A stretch of 61,108 bases of DNA, from assembly GCA_025210745.1 (NCBI GenBank), contig JAOARC010000018.1:1-61108 (forward strand), read 5' to 3'. A program made the position numbers and the translations under genes. The notes below the pieces were generated by a model, which made no database searches, was not told the DNA's origin, and worked only from the letters and a program-made list of their open reading frames with translations. Below, one piece after another: positions 8,016 to 15,335 of this stretch (position 1 is the first letter of the stretch; each line of letters begins with the position of its first letter). This DNA is from Bacteriovoracaceae bacterium (GTDB lineage: Bacteria; Bdellovibrionota; Bacteriovoracia; Bacteriovoracales; Bacteriovoracaceae).

Positions 8016-8080
8016 GTTCTTCTAAGAAGCTCTTTTATCTATTTTCCCCCTTATTAGAATAAAAGAGCTTCTTAAGGAAC
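8016..8080 (+). other. Long stem-loop after the small lipoprotein gene
   Basis: The core arms AAGAAGCTCTTTTAT (8024-8038) and ATAAAAGAGCTTCTT (8059-8073) are exactly complementary over 15 bp, and flanking GTTC / GAAC extends the stem with a small bulge. The loop is about 20 nt and pyrimidine-rich (TTTTCCCCC). No T-tract follows, so it is not a simple terminator. The 5' arm can also fold on itself (TTCTT-CT-AAGAA), so two structures compete. It may stabilise the mRNA or be a structured RNA. Confidence 0.5.
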
Positions 8081-8133
8081 ATTTTACTAGAATATAAAAA
8101 ATTAATTTACAATTTTTTAAATAACCATAAAAT

Positions 8134-8163
8134 AGCTCCTATATTTTTAAGGAGCTTTTTTTT
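8134..8163 (+). promoter_or_regulatory. Terminator-like hairpin that contains the speA ribosome-binding site
   Basis: AGCTCC (8134-8139) pairs with GGAGCT (8151-8156), followed by eight Ts. The AAGGAG at 8149-8154 is also an ideal Shine-Dalgarno sequence 7 nt before the TTG start of speA at 8162. One element can thus be both a transcription terminator or attenuator and a lid on translation initiation. Confidence 0.65.
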
Positions 8164-10075
8164 GAATACAGTTAATCAAGATAGATGGAGCATTCAAGAT
8201 GCACTATTTCAATACCAGGTTAAAAACTGGTCGGATGGTTATTTCAGCATAAATGAAAAAGGTAATATTTGTGCAAGTGCTCAGAAAAGTTTTAATGAGC
8301 ATATTGACCTTTCTGACATCATTGATGAAATGAAAAAAAGATCCATAGGTTTTCCTTGTGTTATCAGATTTCATGATATTTTGCGCTCACAAGTAAAAAA
8401 ACTCAATGAGCTCTTTAGCTCAACTATTACTCAAGCTAATTTTAATGGAAAATATTGGGGCGTTTATCCTATAAAAGTAAATCAACTAAGAGAGGTTGTT
8501 GATGAAATTGTTGATATAGGATCAGACTATCATTACGGACTTGAAGCAGGTAGCAAGGCTGAATTAATGGCAGCTCTAACATTTAATACAACAAACGAGA
8601 GCCTCACTATTTTAAATGGCTATAAAGATAAAGAATATATGAAATTGTCCATTTTAGGAAAGAAAATGGGGAAAAACACTGTCGTTGTCATAGAAAAATT
8701 ATCTGAAATATATACTTTAATAGAAGTGGTCAACCAAGAACAAGACTGTCCAATGATAGGAGTTAGAGTAAAGTTAAGCTCTAAAAGTGGTGGAAAGTGG
8801 GCAAAGTCTTCAGGAGAAAAAGCAAAGTTTGGACTTACTACAAGTGAAGTTTTAGAACTTATAGACATCTTAAATGAAAAAGACTTACTACATAAGCTCA
8901 ATCTTTTTCACTTTCATGTTGGTTCGCAAATTCCAGATATAAGATCGATCAAAGAATGTATTAATGAAGGAGCGAGAATATTCTGTGAATTAAAAAAACT
9001 AGGAGCAGCACTAACTTTCTTTGATGTAGGCGGTGGTGTTGGCCTTAACTATGATGGCTCAAGATCAAACTGCAACTCGTCAACCAACTACACATTAGAA
9101 GATTATGTTGCTGATGTCGTTTATATACTAAAAGATATTTGTGACTCAACTAAAACAGAGCATCCTCATATTGTAACAGAAACTGGCCGTGCTATAAGTG
9201 CCTATCACTCATGTGTTGTGACAAATGTCTTTGGCTCTATTAAAAATACAAAGCTACAAAATATAGATACATCTATAAAGCCCCATGAGCATAGACTTGT
9301 TAAGTTTTTAAAAGAACTTGCAACAGAACTAAACCATTCTAACTATCAAGATATATACAATGATGCATCCTTAGCTAAAGAAGATGCTCTATCGGCTTTT
9401 AAACTTGGAGTTATGGATTTAAAACAAAAATCTTTATGTGAGAGACTATTTTGGAATATTTGTTCTAAGATTATTAATATGACTAAAAATGAAAAATTTG
9501 TTCCTTCACAAATAAATAAACTTCGCTTTGAACATGCTGATAAGTATCTTTGTAACTTTAGTGTCTTTCAGTCAACTCCTGACTCTTGGGCAATATCTCA
9601 AATTCTACCTATTGTTCCTATAAGAAGGCTTAATGAACCACCTACTAATCACGTAACTTTAGCCGATATAACTTGTGATAGCGATGGAGCTATTTCAAAT
9701 TTCTTAAGTCCTAGGGGGCATAAATCAACTCTTCTTGCTCATGAGCTTAACCCAAATGAAGATTATCTGATAGGAATCTTTTTAACAGGTGCTTATCAAG
9801 ATATCATGGGAGATATGCATAATCTTTTTGGTAGATTAAATGAAGTTCATGTTTTTAGTGATAAAGAAGATGGTTTCTATATTGAAGAAATTATAAAAGG
9901 CCAAACAAGTGCTGATGTTTTAAAAATCATGCAATATAACCCTCAAAACATGTGTGATAAAATAAAAAAATCTTTAGATAAAAAAGTAAAAACTGGCGAT
10001 ATAAAACCTAAAACAGCTGTTGCTTTTACTGACTTTTACGAAGAAATCATTCATAAATACACTTATTTAAACTAG
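8162..10075 (+). CDS. speA: Biosynthetic arginine decarboxylase
   Basis: A 637-aa SpeA-type, PLP-dependent arginine decarboxylase that makes agmatine for polyamine synthesis. The N-terminal block WSIQDALF and the PLP-lysine motif VYPIKVNQ (Lys105) match the family. FHVGSQI, the glycine-rich FDVGGGVGLNYDGS and VTETGRAISAYHS also match. Length is close to the usual 630-660 aa. The N-terminal homology begins right after the TTG at 8162, so this rare start codon is well supported, with AAGGAG 7 nt upstream. That ribosome-binding site lies inside a terminator-like hairpin, which suggests conditional expression, plausibly linked to polyamine or translation status. The 3' end overlaps the convergent gene at 10067 by 9 bp. 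No speB was seen in the window. Confidence 0.95.
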   Translation: MNTVNQDRWSIQDALFQYQVKNWSDGYFSINEKGNICASAQKSFNEHIDLSDIIDEMKKRSIGFPCVIRFHDILRSQVKKLNELFSSTITQANFNGKYWGVYPIKVNQLREVVDEIVDIGSDYHYGLEAGSKAELMAALTFNTTNESLTILNGYKDKEYMKLSILGKKMGKNTVVVIEKLSEIYTLIEVVNQEQDCPMIGVRVKLSSKSGGKWAKSSGEKAKFGLTTSEVLELIDILNEKDLLHKLNLFHFHVGSQIPDIRSIKECINEGARIFCELKKLGAALTFFDVGGGVGLNYDGSRSNCNSSTNYTLEDYVADVVYILKDICDSTKTEHPHIVTETGRAISAYHSCVVTNVFGSIKNTKLQNIDTSIKPHEHRLVKFLKELATELNHSNYQDIYNDASLAKEDALSAFKLGVMDLKQKSLCERLFWNICSKIINMTKNEKFVPSQINKLRFEHADKYLCNFSVFQSTPDSWAISQILPIVPIRRLNEPPTNHVTLADITCDSDGAISNFLSPRGHKSTLLAHELNPNEDYLIGIFLTGAYQDIMGDMHNLFGRLNEVHVFSDKEDGFYIEEIIKGQTSADVLKIMQYNPQNMCDKIKKSLDKKVKTGDIKPKTAVAFTDFYEEIIHKYTYLN

Positions 10076-10597
10076 TCTTTTAACTATATCAGTATCATTA
10101 AAACTTTGGGCATATTCTAAATAGCTTTTATAATGCTTATTGAGCATATCAATTTCAGAGTCCGTAAGTTTGCGAACCATTTTTGCAGGTGCCCCCATTA
10201 TCATAGAGTAATCTTCATAGCATTTATTAGGCGGCACAGTACTTCCTGCAGCAACAATACAGAAATTACCAACTTTTGCACCATCTAAAATTGTTGCACC
10301 CATTCCAATCAAAGAATTGTTTCCAATACAACAACCATGCAAAGTAACACTATGACCAACAGTCACATTTTTTCCAATAAGAAGAGGACTCATATGCGTA
10401 ACGTGAAGCATAGATAAATCTTGAATATTTGAATTCTCTTCAATCTCAATTTTGTTAACGTCTGCCCTAATAACAGTATTATGCCAAATGTTTACATGAG
10501 AACCTAAATTTGCTCTACCAATAATTTTTACTCCAGCAGCAATATAATTTGATTCATTATACTTTGGAGTGTATTGCTTATATGAATAAATTTCCAT
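10067..10597 (-). CDS. Gamma-carbonic-anhydrase-like hexapeptide-repeat protein
   Basis: A 176-aa left-handed beta-helix protein of the YrdA/PaaY/CaiE group. Hexapeptide repeats run through most of the chain (for example IGRANLGSHVNIWHNTVIRA and LIGMGATILDGAKVGNFCIV). The putative metal-binding histidines are in MLHVTH and VGHSVTLHGC, as in gamma-class carbonic anhydrases. The C-terminal helix (PAKMVRKLTDSEI) is typical of the trimeric family. Many members bind zinc but show no proven carbonic anhydrase activity. It is divergent from the Maf gene and convergent, overlapping, with speA. Family sure, activity not. Confidence 0.85.
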   Translation of the reverse strand: MEIYSYKQYTPKYNESNYIAAGVKIIGRANLGSHVNIWHNTVIRADVNKIEIEENSNIQDLSMLHVTHMSPLLIGKNVTVGHSVTLHGCCIGNNSLIGMGATILDGAKVGNFCIVAAGSTVPPNKCYEDYSMIMGAPAKMVRKLTDSEIDMLNKHYKSYLEYAQSFNDTDIVKRLV

Positions 10598-10625
10598 TTT
10601 TAAATTTTAAAGGATCATAAAAGAG

Positions 10626-11213
10626 ATGAAAAGACTAATTTTAGCAAGTAGTTCCAAGTACAGAAAAGAATTGTTAGATAAGCTTGGTATTGAGTATGAT
10701 GCTATTTCACCAAATATAGATGAGGACTTTTACAAAAAAACAATTCATGATCCCAAAGAACTATCTACTATTCTAGCAAAACAAAAAGCAAAAGCCATTT
10801 TCAAGCAGTACCCCACCGCAACGATTATAGGATCAGACCAAGTTTGCCACTTCAATGGAAAAATCCTTAGCAAGACAAAAAGTGTAAAAAAGTCTATTGA
10901 AGTTTTAAAGGGCCTATCTGGAAATACCCATGAACTTATAACTTCATTTTGTCTCATACAAGGTGATAAAGAAATTCTACATACAAACATAACTCAATTA
11001 AAAATGAAAGTACTCACACAAAGCCAGATTGAAAAATATGTAAAAGAAGATAACCCTATTGATTGTGCCGGATCATATAAGTTAGAACAAAGAGGTATTT
11101 GCCTGTTTGATAGTATTGAATGCTGTGATCATACCGCAATTATAGGTCTACCTATTATTGCTCTATCAAAAGACTTAAGTCAATTAGGATTCGATCTTTT
11201 TCAAAGTCTTTAA
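10626..11213 (+). CDS. yceF: Maf-family nucleotide pyrophosphatase, YceF type
   Basis: A 195-aa member of the Maf/HAM1 superfamily. The N-terminal LILASSSKYRKELLDKLG binds the nucleotide. The block ATIIGSDQVC and the later DCAGSYKLEQRGICLFDSIE, with GLPIIAL near the end, are closer to YceF (m7GTP pyrophosphatase) than to MafA (dTTP/UTP pyrophosphatase). The usual role is hydrolysis of modified or non-canonical NTPs. The ribosome-binding site is weak (GGATC / AAGAG). The gene stands alone between two minus-strand genes. Family very sure; substrate by analogy. Confidence 0.88.
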   Translation: MKRLILASSSKYRKELLDKLGIEYDAISPNIDEDFYKKTIHDPKELSTILAKQKAKAIFKQYPTATIIGSDQVCHFNGKILSKTKSVKKSIEVLKGLSGNTHELITSFCLIQGDKEILHTNITQLKMKVLTQSQIEKYVKEDNPIDCAGSYKLEQRGICLFDSIECCDHTAIIGLPIIALSKDLSQLGFDLFQSL

Positions 11214-11243
11214 TGGGCTTTAAATGACTAGGTTTATACCATT

Positions 11244-12446
11244 TTATTGCGAACAAGTTATTCCATAGCTAGGTCCATTAGCAAGACAATTTGTATACAC
11301 CTCATTTGCATTTAATGCCCTATCATAAACTCTAACAAGCATCACTTGTCCATCAAGATACCGTTGATTTGCGCCAGGACGAGCTATTCTTAAGTCTGTA
11401 TTCCAAGTTCCTCTACTTATCTGAGAAACTGAGCCCGTATCTGTTCCTGAAGCTGCTCCATTCAGATAAGCTGTTACAAAAGGAGCACTATTTAAAGCAG
11501 AAAAAGAAGCTACTAGATGTCCTTTAAAACTTCCAGCAGGAACTGGAATCATGAGACTTAATGCATCATTACTTCCCGTATTTTTTCCAAAAAACACACT
11601 TAAAACATTATTTGTTGTTCCTGAAGTTCTATCAGTAATAGCTAAGTTTAACTCTTCATGTCCGGATCCATCCCCATATCCATTTCCACTTGAATTTCCT
11701 TCCCATAAAATCATTTGTGTTGTCGCCACGCTTTGCGTACTAAAAAAAACTTCTATCGTAAAGTCATTAAGATTCTGTACAGAGTAAGTCGTATCAACTC
11801 TATCATTTGCACCATCAAACTGCAGGCAACTATATCCACCGCAGTCTGCCCACCCACTACCACTTGGACACCCAGATCCATTATAAAAAGTCCCATTTTC
11901 ACCGCCGATAAGATCTACCCATGTAGCATCTGAACATCCCGTAGAATAAGATGAAGCTCCATCAGCTAAAGCTGCATTTAAATAAAAATCTAAATTACTT
12001 GATATTGCACTTGCTGCAACAGTAGCTTCTAATTGAGAGGCTGCATATCCTCCATTAGCACACTCGCGAAATAAAGTTGCCTCATAGTCTCCAGGAATCA
12101 TTGTTCCACTAAACTGCACCTGAACTTCACACTTACCTGCTGGTGTAAGGTTTCCTTGTCCACAACTATCACTCACGATAGAAAACAAAGAGTTATCTGG
12201 CCCTTCAATTTTTGGAGCTAAACAACTAGAAATCTTTGTTTTTCCTTTATTTTCAAAATAAAATGAGACTGCGTTCGAACTATTAAAAAGGTTTATACTA
12301 CCAAAGTCATAATTTTTTTGCTTAATAATCAACTTTGCTGATTTTATTTTAAAAGATTCACTCATTTTAGAAATATTACTTTCTACACAAGATAGACAAT
12401 ACAAACATATAATAAAGAAACATAATAATTTTTTTAAAATTCCCAC
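11244..12446 (-). CDS. Lipoprotein with a C-terminal LamG-like domain
   Basis: A 400-aa protein with a type II signal sequence ending at Cys20 (CLSC). Next comes an Ig-like beta domain (KNYDFGSINLFNSSNAVSFY with conserved Cys, like periplasmic ASPM/SPD-2/Hydin-type domains). The C-terminal half is a LamG/concanavalin-like lectin fold (SCLQFDGANDRVDTTYS, DFTIEVFFSTQS, and LDGQVMLVRVYDRALNANEV near the end). LamG domains often bind carbohydrates or proteins on surfaces. It starts with GTG, with AGGAG 4 nt upstream, and overlaps the upstream barrel gene by 13 nt, so it is translationally coupled. It is the third gene of the FecR-barrel-LamG operon. Confidence 0.8.
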   Translation of the reverse strand: MGILKKLLCFFIICLYCLSCVESNISKMSESFKIKSAKLIIKQKNYDFGSINLFNSSNAVSFYFENKGKTKISSCLAPKIEGPDNSLFSIVSDSCGQGNLTPAGKCEVQVQFSGTMIPGDYEATLFRECANGGYAASQLEATVAASAISSNLDFYLNAALADGASSYSTGCSDATWVDLIGGENGTFYNGSGCPSGSGWADCGGYSCLQFDGANDRVDTTYSVQNLNDFTIEVFFSTQSVATTQMILWEGNSSGNGYGDGSGHEELNLAITDRTSGTTNNVLSVFFGKNTGSNDALSLMIPVPAGSFKGHLVASFSALNSAPFVTAYLNGAASGTDTGSVSQISRGTWNTDLRIARPGANQRYLDGQVMLVRVYDRALNANEVYTNCLANGPSYGITCSQ

Positions 12447-13390
12447 TTTGCTCCTAAATCAAAAATTAACCCACTAATACTATGCTCATATTCTTCATCT
12501 TTAATAAACAAAGCTCTATATCCAAATCCTATATTCCATTTATAGTCATATTGACTCTTAAACAAAATATCATAGCTTAATTCATATGTATTAACTTGAC
12601 CAAAATCAACATTCAATCTTACTTCATCGCCCTTTATAAAATCTGGCCAAAAAAGAACCCCTGCTCTAAATCCAAATAAGTTCTTCTGCTCATATTTTAG
12701 CTTGCTATTAGCATCTAATTCGAAAAAATTTGTATGAATAACATTAAAAGCTGCAAAATACCCCCAACGATCCTTTATTATTAATGACTTAGGATTTTGT
12801 AAACCAAAAGAGAATCTAGTGTATCTAAAGTTTGAATCCGCTAAATTATAGCTGAAATACTCAATTTGTTGTCGAAGCACAAAAGATGTTATTTTTTTTA
12901 TAATAATTTGAGAGTCTACTTCAAAAGAAGATGCTATAAAACCAGTACCATCAAGCTCTAACTGGTCACTAGTTATTTCATAATCTAAAGCTGAGGGCCT
13001 AAGATTAAAACTGATATAACTTTTTCTATACTCATCAAACTTTGTTTTTAGGTTCTTTTTTTCTCTATCACTCTTTTTTTCTTCTTTAAAAGAAGATTGT
13101 AAAGTAACTTTAACTAAATTAGACCAAGGACTTTTTTGATCCCATCCGTCAATATAACGAACGCGCATATAAAAAGGTTCTAAGTTCTCTTTTTTCCAAT
13201 CAAAATATGGAGTGTAAAGAGTTCTAGAAAGAATCAGTCGACTCTTTATTTTATCTGCATATAATTCAATTTCATAAGCTTTTGCAAGCTTTTCTTTTTG
13301 CCAAGTCAATGGTACTTCAAAGCTAGCACCATATGCGAAAATATTTATCCCCAGAGCTAAAATCATATATGAAAAGAAGAACCTACTCAT
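12434..13390 (-). CDS. Exported protein with an Fn3-like domain and a probable outer-membrane barrel
   Basis: A 318-aa protein with a signal peptide (MSRFFFSYMILALGINIFAYG). Residues about 25-100 look like a fibronectin-III/Ig-like domain (FYMRVRYIDGWDQKSPWSN). A basic linker follows, then a C-terminal part of about 190 aa with alternating hydrophobic strands that ends in LGAKWEF. A terminal Phe is the usual barrel-assembly signal, so an outer-membrane barrel is likely. The gene overlaps both neighbours by a few nt and lies in the same operon as the FecR-domain and LamG genes, so the three products probably act as one envelope unit. No known family. Confidence 0.75.
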   Translation of the reverse strand: MSRFFFSYMILALGINIFAYGASFEVPLTWQKEKLAKAYEIELYADKIKSRLILSRTLYTPYFDWKKENLEPFYMRVRYIDGWDQKSPWSNLVKVTLQSSFKEEKKSDREKKNLKTKFDEYRKSYISFNLRPSALDYEITSDQLELDGTGFIASSFEVDSQIIIKKITSFVLRQQIEYFSYNLADSNFRYTRFSFGLQNPKSLIIKDRWGYFAAFNVIHTNFFELDANSKLKYEQKNLFGFRAGVLFWPDFIKGDEVRLNVDFGQVNTYELSYDILFKSQYDYKWNIGFGYRALFIKDEEYEHSISGLIFDLGAKWEF

Positions 13391-15203
13391 TAGTACTTTT
13401 CCTTTTCACTAAAATATTCAAATCTTTCAAATTTATTGCATTATTTATGCTAGGTCCTATGATCTTAAAATGATAAACAAAAGAACGTACAACTAACTGC
13501 TTATCAGAATCATAACCTTCTACATACCAATAATAATCTCCTTTTTCATTCACCTTAAACTTAGCATAATCCTCTAAAGATATAAGCTCTAAAACCTTTT
13601 GTTTAAGAGCACTATCTCGATAAATGAAGACTTTATAGCTTAAAGAAGCATTATGCTTAAACCAATTAAAATCAATCTCATCACCTTTTGAAAAGACAAC
13701 AATCTGCTTTTTTTGGCCAGGCTTTTTCAATACCAAAGAGCTTCTTTTAAAAATCCATTTCATGATCTTAGACTTTTTTAAAGCTCTATTATAAATATCA
13801 AGTCCACCAACTCTTAAAAATAACGTTTGTTCTTTTTCAGCAGAAATAAAAAATTCTCCATTATTCCCACTATATTTTTTTACATGACCTGAAAAATCAG
13901 CAGTATCACTTTGCTCTAAATACAAAGAACTCATATAACTTTCTTTTATTACTTTTAACCTAATATTTTTTTTATCACCTTTAAAGGCAAGCCATATAAC
14001 TTTTGCGAGGTCACTGTTTTGTATACCTGGAGCTTTAAAGTCTTTATACTTTTTCACAATAAAAGACGTTTTTGGACTCCAGCTAAGTTTTTCCTTATTA
14101 GCAATACCTCTAATGCGAACAAAATATTGCCCCGGTTTCTTTATCTTAAAAGAATAATATTTTTTAGAAACCTTTTTTTCTAATAAGAGTCTATCTTCTA
14201 AAAAAATCTGAAGATCAAAGGTATCATATAGATCACTAGTCCACCTTATAGAAAGATTAGAGTTTTTTGATTCTTCTTTAAAAGAAAGTATTTCTCCAGC
14301 ATTAGGAAACTCAATTAATGGAGCAAGATCTTCTAAACAAGAAAAATAATAAGTATCACTTTTATACTTTCTCCCCTTTTCATCCATGCCAACAACTTTC
14401 CAATAATAAACTGAATTTGTTGCAAGATCTAAACTTAATGAGGTTTGCTCACCTTTTAGATTAACTTTTTTCACTATTTGCTTAAAGCTCTTGTCTTTAG
14501 AGATAAAAAAAACTTTATTTTTTATATTTTTTGAAATCCATAAGAAATTTATTTTTTTTAGCTTGTTTCCATAAATATTTTTTGTATGAGCCGGAAGTTC
14601 TAAAATAATATTTCGATCAAGAACTTTAAACTCTCCTTTATCTGCAACAATAATTTTTTTATCTTTAGTTATTGCAATATTCTTTTGAGGGGTTAAAACT
14701 TTTGCTTCACGCCCTTCTAAAAGAGAAATATCTATCTGCTTTCCCAATTGGGAAATTTTTAATTTGGACTTTTGTCCTTCGAAACGAACAGTCTTTCCTT
14801 TTAAATTTAAGTCAAATCCTTCCTTCCTTTCTCCAAAACTAAGAACAATATCTCCCTTATCAATATCAAGCTCTTTTTTATCTACAAAGTTTTTTAGACG
14901 AATTAACGATGAAGGTGAAATAGTTATAAAGGAGCCATCATTAAATAACACTTTTGCTTGTGAATTATCATGAGTATATAGAGACTCATTTGTAAAAAGG
15001 GATAAGTCATCCTTAGCATTTTGCCAACTGATTTGCCCTTCTGATCTAATTTTTACTGTATTAACTTGACTAACAAGCTTAGCTACCGACTTTCCTTTTT
15101 GATTAAAATCAAAGCTCGCAGAAGAACTAAAAAACTTATATCCGGAATAAACCAATAAACAGGAAAAGATTAATATTGAGTAAATATCTATTTTTTTTGT
15201 CAT
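13383..15203 (-). CDS. FecR-domain membrane-anchored protein with Ig/Fn3-like repeats
   Basis: A 606-aa protein with one N-terminal membrane segment (residues about 7-25). A FecR-type beta domain follows (EGQISWQNAKDDLSLFTNES, VLFNDGSFITISPSSLIRLK and ELDIDKGDIVLSFGE). The rest is a row of about four Fn3/Ig-like repeats with recurring YYWKVVGMDEKGRKY-type strands. FecR proper relays iron-siderophore signals to a sigma factor. Here there is no cytoplasmic anti-sigma domain and no sigma factor nearby, so the FecR fold probably serves as a periplasmic scaffold. It is the first gene of a three-gene operon and is divergent from the phosphatase gene at 15336. Domain calls fairly sure; role inferred. 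Confidence 0.8.
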   Translation of the reverse strand: MTKKIDIYSILIFSCLLVYSGYKFFSSSASFDFNQKGKSVAKLVSQVNTVKIRSEGQISWQNAKDDLSLFTNESLYTHDNSQAKVLFNDGSFITISPSSLIRLKNFVDKKELDIDKGDIVLSFGERKEGFDLNLKGKTVRFEGQKSKLKISQLGKQIDISLLEGREAKVLTPQKNIAITKDKKIIVADKGEFKVLDRNIILELPAHTKNIYGNKLKKINFLWISKNIKNKVFFISKDKSFKQIVKKVNLKGEQTSLSLDLATNSVYYWKVVGMDEKGRKYKSDTYYFSCLEDLAPLIEFPNAGEILSFKEESKNSNLSIRWTSDLYDTFDLQIFLEDRLLLEKKVSKKYYSFKIKKPGQYFVRIRGIANKEKLSWSPKTSFIVKKYKDFKAPGIQNSDLAKVIWLAFKGDKKNIRLKVIKESYMSSLYLEQSDTADFSGHVKKYSGNNGEFFISAEKEQTLFLRVGGLDIYNRALKKSKIMKWIFKRSSLVLKKPGQKKQIVVFSKGDEIDFNWFKHNASLSYKVFIYRDSALKQKVLELISLEDYAKFKVNEKGDYYWYVEGYDSDKQLVVRSFVYHFKIIGPSINNAINLKDLNILVKRKSTNE

Positions 15204-15335
15204 CTCAAATAAAACTCTTTATCCCTGTTCAATTTATTTTCTTTAACATGATAAAACAAAGAGTAATTTTCATCCATTATTTTTTCCAATTTAAGTCATT
15301 ATAGTTTAGAATATATTATAAGGAACCATTTAAAT

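Noticed and set aside
11904..11911. GCCGATAA, a perfect sigma-28 -10 element
   Set aside because: It lies inside the LamG lipoprotein gene on the opposite strand with no plausible gene downstream; a chance match.
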